NCBI GenBank assembly: GCA_902784855.1
Contig: CACZWQ010000012.1
Span: 1 to 32,415 of the forward strand
Reading direction: 5' to 3'
Source of the DNA: an uncultured Ruminococcus sp.
GTDB lineage: Bacteria > Bacillota > Clostridia > Oscillospirales > Acutalibacteraceae
DNA length: 32,415 nt
How positions within the stretch are numbered: the first letter of the stretch is position 1; every line of letters starts with the position of its first letter. Of the stretch, positions 10,050-17,990 are shown one piece after another. Under the pieces are notes generated by a model that saw only the letters and a list, made by a program, of their open reading frames with translations, had not been told where the DNA came from and did not search any database. Both the position numbers and the translations under genes were made by a program.

Positions 10050-10891
10050 CGCATTGCCTCCTCGAGCATCGCCACACAGTCCTCCTGTGTCAGCGGTATC
10101 TTATCTATCTTTAAGCCGCAGCCGCGCAGCTTATAGGCGAGCTCCGCGGATTGCGGCACATCCAATCGATGGCGTTTGAGCAGCTCCACCTGCGAGAAAA
10201 CCGTCTCGGGTGTTCCCTGCGTCACGATCCTGCCGCTGTCCATCACGACCACGCGGTCGGCGAGCACCGCCTCGTCCATGAAGTGCGTGATGAGCACAAC
10301 GGTCATCTGCTGTTCGCGGTTGAGCCGGAGCAGGGTGGAGATGACCTCTTCCCTGCCGCTCGGGTCAAGCATGGCTGTCGGCTCGTCGAGCACGATGCAC
10401 TGCGGGCGGATCGCCAGAATGCCCGCGATGGCGATGCGCTGCTTTTGTCCGCCCGAGAGCTTGAACGGCGCGTGCGTGCGGTATTCATACATATCGACCG
10501 CTTTGAGCGCCTCGTCCACACGGCGGCGGATCTCGTCGGGCGCCACGCCCAGGTTTTCGGGCCCGAACGCCACATCCTCCTCGACGATGCTCGCCACGAG
10601 CTGATTGTCAGGGTTTTGCAGCACCAAGCCGACCTTTTCGCGTATATCAAAGGTTTTTTCTTCAACAGACGTGTCGTCCCCGTCGACGATCACCTTGCCG
10701 CTGTCGGGCAGCAGCATGGCGTTGAGCTGCTTGGCAAGCGTCGACTTGCCGCAGCCGTTGTGGCCGATGACCGCCACAAACTCGCCGCGCTCGATGTCAA
10801 GGCTCACGCCGTCGACGGCGTTGCGGACGGGCTTGCCCTCCTCGACCTCGTCGTAAGAGAAAAACACATCCTGTATGGAAATAAAACTCAT
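10046..10891 (-). CDS. ecfA1: Energy-coupling factor transporter ATPase EcfA1
   Basis: This ABC ATPase is the first of the ECF pair. Walker A is GHNGCGKST, the Q-loop segment is LQNPDNQLVASIV, the signature is LSGGQKQR, Walker B is CIVLDEPTAMLD, and the switch region is LITHFMDEA. The M-L-D ending of Walker B is characteristic of EcfA1. ATG 10891 is preferred over an in-frame GTG at 10897 because GGGAG lies eight bases before the ATG and only two before the GTG. The gene starts two bases after the methyltransferase stop. It heterodimerises with EcfA2 on EcfT. Confidence 0.92.
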   Translation of the reverse strand: MSFISIQDVFFSYDEVEEGKPVRNAVDGVSLDIERGEFVAVIGHNGCGKSTLAKQLNAMLLPDSGKVIVDGDDTSVEEKTFDIREKVGLVLQNPDNQLVASIVEEDVAFGPENLGVAPDEIRRRVDEALKAVDMYEYRTHAPFKLSGGQKQRIAIAGILAIRPQCIVLDEPTAMLDPSGREEVISTLLRLNREQQMTVVLITHFMDEAVLADRVVVMDSGRIVTQGTPETVFSQVELLKRHRLDVPQSAELAYKLRGCGLKIDKIPLTQEDCVAMLEEAMR

Positions 10892-10893
10892 TC

Positions 10894-11757
10894 TCACTTC
10901 TCCCAGATCGCCGTGGAACCGCAGGGCAGCACCAGCCCCGTGTCCGTCACCGGCAAACCGATTTCATCGCCGCTCACCCTGCCGCCGAATCGCTTTTGCA
11001 GCAGTATGCCCAGCAAATACTCCATGACAGCGGGCGACAGGCCCGTCGTATAGGAATTGAGGATAAAGAAAACGGGGTCGTCGCTGAGCACCTGTATACA
11101 CAGGCTCACCAGCGCGTGCAGCTGCTCCTCCAGCTTCCAGACCTCGCCGCCGGGTCCTCTGCCGTAGGACGGCGGATCCATGATGATGCCGTCGTAGCGG
11201 TTGCCGCGGCGCACCTCTCGCTGTACGAATTTGAGGCAGTCGTCCACCAGCCAGCGCACGGGACGGTCGGAGAGTGAGCAGAACTGCGCGTTTTCCTTTG
11301 CCCACTGCACCATGCCCTTGGAGGCGTCGACATGACAGACCGCCGCACCCGCCTGCAGGCAGGACAGGGTGGCACAGCCCGTGTAGCCGAAGAGGTTGAG
11401 GATCCTCAGCTCCCTGTTCTCTTGTTTGATTTTTTCTGCGGCGAAGTCCCAGTTGACCGCCTGTTCGGGAAAGACGCCCGTGTGCTTGAAGCCCATGGGC
11501 TTGATGTTGAACACCAGACCGCGGTAGCCGACCGTCCAGCGGGCGGGCACCTTTTTGTACGTCTCCCACCAGCCGCCGCCTTTGTTGGAGCGGTGATAGC
11601 GCGCATGCGCCTGACGCCACAGGGGATTTTGTTTGTCCGACGTCCAGATGATCTGCGGGTCGGGACGGATGAGGATGATTTCTCCCCATCGCTCCAGCCG
11701 CTCGCCGTCGGAGGTATCGATCAGTTCATAGTCTTTCCATTTATCAGATAAACGCAT
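10894..11757 (-). CDS. Class I SAM-dependent rRNA methyltransferase (COG1092/RlmI-like)
   Basis: The 287-residue protein has a Rossmann methyltransferase core. SAM-binding motif I is LNLFGYTGCATL (about 148-159), an acidic loop HVDASKGMVQWAKENA follows, and motif IV is DPPSYGRG (about 220). The N-terminal part contains WKDYELIDTSDGERLERWG and a basic RNA-facing region. The core resembles RlmI/RlmK-type 23S rRNA methyltransferases but lacks the N-terminal PUA domain of RlmI, so the target base is uncertain. AAGGAAAG precedes ATG 11757. It is 40 bases after ruvB and directly before ecfA1. Confidence 0.82.
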   Translation of the reverse strand: MRLSDKWKDYELIDTSDGERLERWGEIILIRPDPQIIWTSDKQNPLWRQAHARYHRSNKGGGWWETYKKVPARWTVGYRGLVFNIKPMGFKHTGVFPEQAVNWDFAAEKIKQENRELRILNLFGYTGCATLSCLQAGAAVCHVDASKGMVQWAKENAQFCSLSDRPVRWLVDDCLKFVQREVRRGNRYDGIIMDPPSYGRGPGGEVWKLEEQLHALVSLCIQVLSDDPVFFILNSYTTGLSPAVMEYLLGILLQKRFGGRVSGDEIGLPVTDTGLVLPCGSTAIWEK

Positions 11758-11785
11758 AATCTTTCCTTACTATTTTATGTAATTA

Positions 11786-11812
11786 ACGCTCTCCCGTTTA
11801 TGAAAAGAGCGT
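11786..11812 (-). other. Weak hairpin spanning the ruvB stop codon
   Basis: ACGCTCT (11786-11792) pairs with AGAGCGT (11806-11812) across a 13-base loop that contains the ruvB stop. On the minus strand AT-rich sequence follows but no uninterrupted T run. It could give partial termination between ruvB and the methyltransferase gene. Confidence 0.3.
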
Positions 11813-12874
11813 ACCCTGCACCGCTGCTGAGCTGACCGCTCCCTTCGGGAAGTCATAGCCCAGATGGCGGCAGCCCTCGGCGGTGATACAGCGGCCGCGC
11901 GGCGTGCGGCTGAGAAAGCCGATCTGCAGCAGATACGGCTCGTAGACATCCTCGATGGTCACCGCTTCCTCGCCGATGGCGGCGGCAAGCGTTTCCAGTC
12001 CGACGGGACCGCCGTTGTAAAAGCGGATGATCGCTTCCAGCATGCGCCTGTCGTTGTTGTCGAGCCCCAGCTCGTCGATCTCGAGGCGGTCGAGCGCTGT
12101 CTGCGCGGTCTCCAGCGTGATCACGCCGTCGCTCATCACCTGCGCAAAGTCGCGCACGCGCTTGAGCATGCGGTTGGCGATACGCGGCGTGCCGCGTGAA
12201 CGGGAGGCGATCTCGATGGCGCCCTCGTAGTCGATGGCGATGCCGAGGATGCCCGCGCTGCGCATGACGATCTTCGCCAGCTCCTCGGGCGTATACAGCT
12301 CCAAGCGAAGCAGCACGCCGAAACGGTCGCGCAGCGGCGCCGTCAGCTGACCCGCGCGGGTGGTCGCGCCCACTAAGGTGAAGCGCGGCAGCGGCAGGTG
12401 ATAGGACGCCGCCATCTGCCCCTTGCCCGTGATGATATCGATGGCAAAGTCCTCCATCGACGGGTAGAGCACCTCCTCGACAGCGCGGCTGAGTCGGTGG
12501 ATCTCGTCGATAAAGAGCACGTCTCCCTCGTTGAGATTCGTCAGGATCGCCGCCAGATCGCCCGGCTTTTCGATCGCGGGCCCCGAGGTGATGCGGATGT
12601 TGACGCCCAGCTCGTTGGCGATGATGCCCGCGAGCGTGGTCTTGCCCAGTCCCGGAGGGCCGTAGAGCAGGACGTGGTCGAGCGTCTCCCGGCGGATCTT
12701 CGCCGCCTCGATGTAGACGCGCAGGTTTTCCTTTGCCTTTTCCTGCCCGATGTACTCGTCAAGGTTTTTCGGACGCAGCGGGTTTTCGCCCTCGGAGGTG
12801 TCCTCCGGAAGCTCGGCGGGATCCATGATCCGGTTTTCAAAATCAAATTCGTCTGAAAATTGCATATTTGCCAT
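11798..12874 (-). CDS. ruvB: Holliday junction branch migration helicase RuvB
   Basis: This AAA+ motor drives branch migration on RuvA-bound Holliday junctions. Walker [10 protein letters not shown] is at 72-80, Walker [11 protein letters not shown] at about 117-126, sensor 1 is [10 protein letters not shown], and the arginine finger region is LRDRFG. The C-terminal winged-helix domain includes [16 protein letters not shown] and the final [17 protein letters not shown] motif, so the protein is complete at 358 residues. It begins one base after the ruvA stop. The order ruvC-ruvA-ruvB is the common Gram-positive arrangement. Confidence 0.96.
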   Translation of the reverse strand: MANMQFSDEFDFENRIMDPAELPEDTSEGENPLRPKNLDEYIGQEKAKENLRVYIEAAKIRRETLDHVLLYGPPGLGKTTLAGIIANELGVNIRITSGPAIEKPGDLAAILTNLNEGDVLFIDEIHRLSRAVEEVLYPSMEDFAIDIITGKGQMAASYHLPLPRFTLVGATTRAGQLTAPLRDRFGVLLRLELYTPEELAKIVMRSAGILGIAIDYEGAIEIASRSRGTPRIANRMLKRVRDFAQVMSDGVITLETAQTALDRLEIDELGLDNNDRRMLEAIIRFYNGGPVGLETLAAAIGEEAVTIEDVYEPYLLQIGFLSRTPRGRCITAEGCRHLGYDFPKGAVSSAAVQGTLFS

Positions 12875-12875
12875 C

Positions 12876-13478
12876 TTACTGTCTTCCCATCTGCTTCAAT
12901 GTCTGCGCGATCAACTGCTCTACGGGCAGGCTGCTGTCGAGCGTCGCCAGCACGGCGCTGACGTCGGACGGCGTATAGCCCAGCACGCCCAGCGCCTCCA
13001 ATGCCTTGGGGATGTTGCCGCCTGCGGCGGCTGCCGCGCCCGCGCTGACGTTTGCAAAGCTGTTGTCGGACGCCGTCGCCTTGGCGAGCTTGTCCTTCAG
13101 CTCCAGCACGATGCGCTGCGCGATCTTCTTGCCCACGCCCTGCGCGCGGGTGATGGTTTTCACGTCGTCGGTGGCGATCGCCATGGCGACCTGCTCGGGA
13201 GAGAGCTCCGAGAGCACCGCCAGCCCCGCCTTCGGTCCCACGCCGCTGACGCTGATGAGCGATTTAAAGGTGTCCAGCTCCGTTTTGGTGGCGAAGCCGA
13301 ACAGCTCCATCGCGTCCTCGCGGACGTTCAGATAGGTGTAGAGCATGACCTCGCTTCCCTGCTTGAGCGTGCGCAGGGTGTTGAACGTCGTCTGGCAGTG
13401 AAAGCCGACGCCGCCGCACTCCACGACCGCGCTGTTCGGAGTCGTGAGGATCAGTTTTCCTCTGACGGAATATAACAT
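12876..13478 (-). CDS. ruvA: Holliday junction DNA-binding protein RuvA
   Basis: RuvA tetramers bind the four-way junction and load RuvB. The N-terminal OB fold starts MLYSVRGKL, followed by two helix-hairpin-helix segments ([19 protein letters not shown] and [23 protein letters not shown], each quoted in part) and a flexible Ala/Gly linker before C-terminal domain III, which contacts RuvB. Start ATG 13478 is chosen because GAGG lies eight bases upstream, inside the end of ruvC. A nine-codon longer frame starting at 13505 would overlap ruvC and lacks an RBS. The product is 200 residues, typical. Confidence 0.95.
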   Translation of the reverse strand: MLYSVRGKLILTTPNSAVVECGGVGFHCQTTFNTLRTLKQGSEVMLYTYLNVREDAMELFGFATKTELDTFKSLISVSGVGPKAGLAVLSELSPEQVAMAIATDDVKTITRAQGVGKKIAQRIVLELKDKLAKATASDNSFANVSAGAAAAAGGNIPKALEALGVLGYTPSDVSAVLATLDSSLPVEQLIAQTLKQMGRQ

Positions 13479-13482
13479 ATCG

Positions 13483-13995
13483 TTAACCTCGTGTCGTTTG
13501 ATCATTCAGTATGCGGCGCAGCTCCGATCCTGCCGCCTGCGCGTGACAGATGGCGATCGCCAGTGCGTCCGCCGTGTCGTCGGGCTTCGGCACCTCGTCG
13601 AGGTGCAGCAGACGCCGCGTCATCTCCATGACCTGCGGCTTCTTTGCCTTTCCGTAGCCCGTGACGGCGGTTTTGACCTGCAGGGGCGTATATTCATAGA
13701 TCGGGATGCGCAGCTTCTGCGCGGCGAGCAGAATCACGCCCCGCGCCTGCGCCACCTTGATGGCGGTGGTCTTGTTGGTCGTAAAATACAGCTTTTCGAT
13801 CGAGAGCGCGTCGGGACGGCAGCGCTCCAGCACGGAATAGATCTCGTCGTAGATGATCTCCAGCCTTTGGTTGAAATCGGTGTGCGCCTGCGTCTCTACC
13901 GCGCCGAAGCCCAGCGCCTTGTAGGTGTTCGCCCGAAAGCTCACGGCGCCCCAGCCGATAATGGCATAACCCGGGTCGATTCCGAAAACGACCAA
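13483..13995 (-). CDS. ruvC: Holliday junction resolvase RuvC
   Basis: This endonuclease cuts Holliday junctions symmetrically. The acidic metal-binding residues are visible as D7 (GIDPG), E67 (SIEKLYF) and D140/D143 (PDDTADALAIAICH). The length of 170 is standard. The start is a TTG at 13995, preceded by the run GACGGGGGGA; no ATG or GTG alternative exists upstream in frame, and the first residues VVFGIDPGYA fit the family. It is the first gene of the transcription unit from the promoter at 14039-14067. Confidence 0.95.
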   Translation of the reverse strand: MVVFGIDPGYAIIGWGAVSFRANTYKALGFGAVETQAHTDFNQRLEIIYDEIYSVLERCRPDALSIEKLYFTTNKTTAIKVAQARGVILLAAQKLRIPIYEYTPLQVKTAVTGYGKAKKPQVMEMTRRLLHLDEVPKPDDTADALAIAICHAQAAGSELRRILNDQTTRG

Positions 13996-14038
13996 AACAA
14001 TCCCCCCGTCAAAATGGCATAATGATACATTCTAAATC

Positions 14039-14067
14039 ATTATAGCACAGTCGCGGACGATTATCAA
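14039..14067 (-). promoter_or_regulatory. Sigma-A promoter for the ruvC operon
   Basis: On the minus strand, -35 TTGATA (14067-14062) and a perfect -10 TATAAT (14044-14039) are separated by 17 bases. It lies 44 bases upstream of the ruvC TTG start, in the gap after the lipoprotein gene. Confidence 0.85.
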
Positions 14068-14075
14068 GTAGGAAA

Positions 14076-14444
14076 TCAAAATGCAGATGTGCCTTGCTCT
14101 GCGTTCTCTTGTTTCAGGATCAGGGTGCCGCCGTCATAGCGCAGCTCCAGCGTATCGCCCTTGGGCACATAGGTAAAGCCGTAGTTGCGCTTGGAATCGC
14201 GGTCGAAAATCACAAAGCCGGCGTTGTCCGCCAGATACCGTCCCGCGATCACCTCGCGGTCACCGCCGTTCTCCAAGGCAAACGCGGCGCGGTCTCCGTC
14301 AAACCGCAGGCAGGCGCTGCCGCCTCCCTGAAGCTGAGCCGTCCAGACCGACTCCGTCAGCTCGGCGACACTTCCCGACGCGGTCTGCGAACAGCCGCCG
14401 AACAGGACGATCATCGGCAAAATCAGCGCGACAAGCTTCTTCAT
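14076..14444 (-). CDS. Small secreted lipoprotein
   Basis: This 122-residue protein has an N-terminal lipoprotein signal: KK, a hydrophobic core LVALILPMIVL, then the lipobox LFGGC with the lipidated cysteine at residue 18. The mature part is a small all-beta domain (SVWTAQLQGGGSACLRFDGD ... IAGRYLADNAGFVIFD, quoted in part), resembling lipocalin-like or YcdB-type folds. I do not recognise a named family. ATG 14444 is preferred to the in-frame GTG at 14453, which is too close to the AGGG. A possible promoter, TTGCCG with TATCAT at 16-base spacing, lies just upstream. Confidence 0.7.
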   Translation of the reverse strand: MKKLVALILPMIVLFGGCSQTASGSVAELTESVWTAQLQGGGSACLRFDGDRAAFALENGGDREVIAGRYLADNAGFVIFDRDSKRNYGFTYVPKGDTLELRYDGGTLILKQENAEQGTSAF

Positions 14445-14521
14445 TTTTCTCACAGCCCTTTCATTAGAATGATATAAGGGTATTCGCGCACGGCAATTTT
14501 TATTCCCGCGGCGATTACCCC

Positions 14522-14550
14522 TTGCATTGAAAACCTTTTTTTGCTATAGT
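14522..14550 (+). promoter_or_regulatory. Sigma-A promoter for the DUF2804 gene
   Basis: -35 TTGCAT (14522-14527) and -10 TATAGT (14545-14550) have a 17-base spacer, about 39 bases ahead of the start codon. The spacer contains a T7 tract. Confidence 0.7.
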
Positions 14551-14588
14551 AATACTGTATGTGAGCGGAAGAAACGGAGTGAAGCTTT

Positions 14589-15596
14589 TTGCAGCAGGAA
14601 ATCATGCAGATCTGCAATGTGTTTGAGGAAAACGGCGAGGTGATGAACGCCGGCTGGGCGCGCCGCCCTGTCTTTGTCTACAATGAACCGATGAGCAAGA
14701 TGAGCGGCAAGCACGGCGAACGCGACTGTTACTTTATCAACAACGGCGAGGTGTCGCTCTATCTCGCGGTGGAGAACCTCGGACCCGCATTTGCCATCAA
14801 AATGGCGGTCGCCGACTTAAAGCGCGGCGGCGTCATCAGCGACTTTGTCGTCAAGAAAATCAGCTTCATCAAAAACGAGCTGCCCGCCTCCGCCGATAAC
14901 GGCGAATTCCTCTATTCCGACAAGCGCGTTCAGCTGCAGCTGACCAACACCCCGCAGGGCAGGTTCCTCAAAGGCGATTTCATCGACTTCGCGGGCATCC
15001 GGAACCTCTACTTCAATCTCCATCTCAAGCGCATCATGGGCGACAGTCTGCACGAGCTCGCACCCTTCGAGCGCAACCGCAAGTATTTTTATCTCAAGCA
15101 ATTCGCGCCGGTCTTTCTCGCGAGCGGCGTGATCCGCGTCGGCGGGCTGGAGTATTCCGTATCGGAGCATACCGGTCTCGCGTATTTCGACTGGACGCGC
15201 TTTTCCAAGCCGCGGCACCACAACTACCGCCGCCTCAGCGCCGACTGCGTGATCGACGGCAAGCGCGTGTCGCTCAATCTCGCGAGCCGCGTCGGCGACA
15301 ACCGCTACGGCAACGAAAACTGCGTTTTTGTCGACGGCAGGCTCTGCAAGCTCGGCAATATCGCCGCCAAAGGCACACCGAACCGCCTTGACCGCCCGCG
15401 CTTTCTCCGCGATGAGGACGGGATGGCGGATATCACCTTCAAGCCCTTCACGGTCGGCGGCGAGGCGATGGCGGCGCAGATGTCGGCGAGCACGGTCATC
15501 TTCGGCAGACTCTACGGTGAGATCCATCATCCCGAGCCGGAACAGCCCCTCGTCCTCGACAACGCACAGGCGCATTTTGTCCTCTCCGAGTTTTGA
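14589..15596 (+). CDS. DUF2804 domain protein
   Basis: This 335-residue protein probably covers a complete DUF2804 domain. Recognisable landmarks are the N-terminal GWARRPVFVYN, the central GLAYFDWTR, and the C-terminal series GDNRYGNENCVFVDGRLCKL followed by FLRDEDGMADITFKP, which matches the family's 'TEN..FVDGK.HKL' and 'G..DLTF.P' pattern. No signal peptide or membrane segment is seen, so it is cytoplasmic. The function is unknown. The start is TTG 14589 with CGGAG nine bases before; ATG 14604 (AGGA upstream) is an alternative. It is monocistronic, between its own promoter and a strong terminator. Confidence 0.78.
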   Translation: MQQEIMQICNVFEENGEVMNAGWARRPVFVYNEPMSKMSGKHGERDCYFINNGEVSLYLAVENLGPAFAIKMAVADLKRGGVISDFVVKKISFIKNELPASADNGEFLYSDKRVQLQLTNTPQGRFLKGDFIDFAGIRNLYFNLHLKRIMGDSLHELAPFERNRKYFYLKQFAPVFLASGVIRVGGLEYSVSEHTGLAYFDWTRFSKPRHHNYRRLSADCVIDGKRVSLNLASRVGDNRYGNENCVFVDGRLCKLGNIAAKGTPNRLDRPRFLRDEDGMADITFKPFTVGGEAMAAQMSASTVIFGRLYGEIHHPEPEQPLVLDNAQAHFVLSEF

Positions 15597-15607
15597 ATCA
15601 TGCAGAA

Positions 15608-15645
15608 AGGGATCGACTCCTGCCGGAGCCGATCCCTCTTTTTCG
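15608..15645 (+). terminator. Intrinsic terminator after the DUF2804 gene
   Basis: A long stem AGGGATCG-a-CTCC / GGAG-c-CGATCCCT with a four-base TGCC loop is followed directly by CTTTTTCGTTT. It is 12 bases past the stop. Confidence 0.92.
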
Positions 15646-15679
15646 TTTCAACAGTCGGGCGAAAACGCCCGCCTTTGCA

Positions 15680-16129
15680 TCACTCGCTGTCCTTTGACAA
15701 CCGCATCACCATGGCGACGGACGTCAAAAACATAATCAGAATATACAGGATGATAGCGATGATCGCGCCGAGCGAGATGTATGCCCGCGGGATGCTGAGA
15801 ATCAAAAACACACCCGCAAAGCAGCAAAGCACCGACACGAGGTTTTTCAGGTTGCGCTGCTTGTCCAGCGCGCAGAAGAAAAATCCGAGAATGGGGATCA
15901 GGATGATCACCAAGCAGAGAATGCACATCGTCACCGCTTCGTTGGTGAGTCCCGACACGACGCCGAACAGCATGGTCACCATAAAGAACGGCGACGCCGA
16001 CGTCACATTGCCCGAGGCGTCAAAATTCTGGATGAAAGGCATGGTGCAGAGAACGATCTGCACGAGATAAAACACGCACATGGCGATCCTAAGCTTTTTT
16101 CTGGTCTTGATATCAGGTACTTTCCGCAT
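15680..16129 (-). CDS. Small four-helix membrane protein of unknown function
   Basis: This 149-residue protein has a basic N-terminus (RKVPDIKTRKKLR) followed by four hydrophobic helices at about 15-33, 48-70, 72-88 and 95-140, the last a longer stretch that may be two helices. The short polar loop CALDKQRNLKN is positively charged, which places it inside. No family is recognised. GGAGG lies seven bases before the ATG and a good promoter is at 16159-16187. It diverges from the GH13 gene, so a role linked to maltodextrin use is possible but unsupported. Confidence 0.7.
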   Translation of the reverse strand: MRKVPDIKTRKKLRIAMCVFYLVQIVLCTMPFIQNFDASGNVTSASPFFMVTMLFGVVSGLTNEAVTMCILCLVIILIPILGFFFCALDKQRNLKNLVSVLCCFAGVFLILSIPRAYISLGAIIAIILYILIMFLTSVAMVMRLSKDSE

Positions 16130-16158
16130 AATGAGCCTCCGAAAAACAATATGGAATT

Positions 16159-16187
16159 ATTGTAACACAAAAAACGGATTTGCACAA
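16159..16187 (-). promoter_or_regulatory. Sigma-A promoter for the small membrane protein gene
   Basis: On the minus strand, -35 TTGTGC (16187-16182) and -10 TACAAT (16164-16159) are separated by 17 bases. Its -35 shares four bases with the -35 of the divergent GH13 promoter. Confidence 0.7.
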
Positions 16188-16208
16188 TAGGGAATTTTAT
16201 GATATACT
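16180..16208 (+). promoter_or_regulatory. Sigma-A promoter for the GH13-DUF1653 gene
   Basis: -35 TTGCAC (16180-16185) and -10 TATACT (16203-16208) have a 17-base spacer, 44 bases before ATG 16252. Confidence 0.8.
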
Positions 16209-16251
16209 ATCTAATTGTGCGGATCGCGCACGGGAAAGGAAGGAATTATTC

Positions 16252-17886
16252 ATGAGCTACATCCACGAATCTGTCGTGTACAACATTTATCCGCTGGGCT
16301 ACTGCGGCGCTCCCAAGGAAAACGACCATGTGCAGACCTACCGCCTGGACAAAGTCCTTGACAGCATCGAGCACTTCAAGCACCTCGGCATCAACGTCAT
16401 GCTGTTCAACCCCGTCTTTGAGAGCAGCCGCCACGGCTATGATACCATTGACTACCGCAAGGTGGACTGCCGTCTCGGCGACAACGCGTCCTTCAAGCAC
16501 ATCTGCGACGTGCTGCACGAGAACGGCATCCGCGTCATCCTCGACGCCGTGTTCAACCACGTCGGCAGAGAGTTCTTCGCGTTCCGGGACGTGCAGGAGA
16601 AAAAATGGGATTCTCCCTACTGCGGCTGGTTCCAGAATCTGAACTTCGGCGGCAGCAGCCCCTACGGCGACCCCTTCTGGTACGAGGGCTGGGCAGGTCA
16701 CTACGACTTGGTGAAGCTGAACCTGCAAAATCCCGACGTCGTCAGCTACCTGCTCGACTCGGTGAATTTCTGGATCGACGAATTCGACATCGACGGTCTG
16801 CGCCTTGACGCGGCGAACGTCATGGACTGCGAGTTTTTCAAGAAGCTGCGCCACACCTGCAAGAGCAGAAAGCCCGATTTCTGGCTCTACGGCGAGATTG
16901 TCGGCGGCGACTACAACCGCCTTGTGGGCGGCGATATGCTCGACTCCGTGACCAACTACGAGTGCTACAAGGGCATCTACTCCAGCCACAACGACCACAA
17001 CTATTTTGAGATCGCCCACTCGCTCAACCGCCAGTTTGCAAACGGCGGCATCTATCAGCATATCTACACCTTCAACTTCGTCGACAATCACGACGTCAAC
17101 CGCGTCGCCAGCGAGCTGCGCGACAAAAACCACCTTTACAACGTCTACACCATGCTCTACACCATGCCCGGCGTGCCGTCCGTCTACTACGGCAGCGAAT
17201 TCGGCGTGGAGGGCAAGCGCACCTGGGAGAGCGACTACGCCCTGCGCCCCTGTCTCGATCTGAACAACGTGCCCAACGCGAATATGCAGCTCTGCGATCA
17301 TATCGCGAAGCTCGGCAGGGTGCGCCTTGCGCTGGACGCGCTGAAATACGGCAAGTTTGAGAACGTCAACATCCAGAACGAAAAGCTCGTCTACAAGCGC
17401 TATACCGACGCGCAGACCGTGTTCGTCATGTTCAACCTCACCGACCGCGGCGAGAATCTCGGCTTTGATTCCCGCTGCAACGCCAAGCTGACCGACGTGC
17501 TCAACGGCAACGAGGTGTTCGACTGCAACGGCTGGTGCGAGATCTTCATGCCCCCCTACTCCGCGCGCGTCTTGGTCGTCAACGACGGCAGCTTCCGCTT
17601 GGACGAAGAAGCGCCTGCCGCGGCGGCGCCGGTCAAGAAAGCGAAGAATCATTCCAAAAAGGAATTAAAAGAGGAAGCGGTCACCCTCGGCAGGTACCGC
17701 CACTTCAAGGGAAATGAGTACGAGGTCATCGGCTTTGCCAAGCACAGCGAGACCGAAGAAAAGCTCGTGCTCTACAGAAGCACCCAAAACCCCGAAGAGG
17801 TTTGGGCAAGACCGTATGACATGTTCAAGGAGATCATCACCCGCGACGGCAAGCAGGTCAGGCGGTTCACGAAGCTCGACAACTGA
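16252..17886 (+). CDS. Intracellular GH13 alpha-glucan hydrolase fused to a DUF1653 domain
   Basis: This 544-residue protein lacks a signal peptide, so it acts in the cytoplasm, presumably on imported maltodextrins. The (beta/alpha)8 GH13 domain starts at once (VVYNIYPLGYCGAP) and shows all landmarks: DAVFNHVG (about 105), nucleophile D186 in DGLRLDAAN, acid/base E215 in YGEIVGG, and transition-state D281 in FVDNHDVNR. A small beta domain C (about 375-450) follows. A lysine/alanine-rich linker (about 455-478) then joins a C-terminal DUF1653 domain (about 480-540; YRHFKGNEYEV, VLYRS, VWARPYDMF, VRRFTKL). DUF1653 usually occurs alone. ATG 16252 has AAGGAAGGA upstream; any longer frame would overlap the promoter. 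The exact GH13 specificity (alpha-amylase, maltogenic or oligo-glucosidase) cannot be read from the sequence. Confidence 0.9.
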   Translation: MSYIHESVVYNIYPLGYCGAPKENDHVQTYRLDKVLDSIEHFKHLGINVMLFNPVFESSRHGYDTIDYRKVDCRLGDNASFKHICDVLHENGIRVILDAVFNHVGREFFAFRDVQEKKWDSPYCGWFQNLNFGGSSPYGDPFWYEGWAGHYDLVKLNLQNPDVVSYLLDSVNFWIDEFDIDGLRLDAANVMDCEFFKKLRHTCKSRKPDFWLYGEIVGGDYNRLVGGDMLDSVTNYECYKGIYSSHNDHNYFEIAHSLNRQFANGGIYQHIYTFNFVDNHDVNRVASELRDKNHLYNVYTMLYTMPGVPSVYYGSEFGVEGKRTWESDYALRPCLDLNNVPNANMQLCDHIAKLGRVRLALDALKYGKFENVNIQNEKLVYKRYTDAQTVFVMFNLTDRGENLGFDSRCNAKLTDVLNGNEVFDCNGWCEIFMPPYSARVLVVNDGSFRLDEEAPAAAAPVKKAKNHSKKELKEEAVTLGRYRHFKGNEYEVIGFAKHSETEEKLVLYRSTQNPEEVWARPYDMFKEIITRDGKQVRRFTKLDN

Positions 17887-17926
17887 TCCGAACACGAAAT
17901 TCCCCTGCATGTTTCCCATTCACCTG

Positions 17927-17962
17927 AAAACCCTCCCCCGGAAAGCTCCGAGGGAGGGTTTT
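17927..17962. terminator. Bidirectional terminator between the two convergent amylase-family genes
   Basis: The stem AAAACCCTCCC-c-CGGA / TCCG-a-GGGAGGGTTTT with an AAGC loop carries A4 on one flank and T4 (then TTGTTG) on the other. It can terminate both the plus-strand GH13-DUF1653 gene and the minus-strand amylase. Confidence 0.9.
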
Positions 17963-17990
17963 GTTGTTTAAGTGATGCGGTTATCTTCGC

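Noticed and set aside
16246..17652. A 468-codon minus-strand frame over the GH13-DUF1653 gene
   Set aside because: It is Val/Ala/Glu-rich antisense sequence, and the plus strand carries all GH13 catalytic motifs, an RBS and a promoter.
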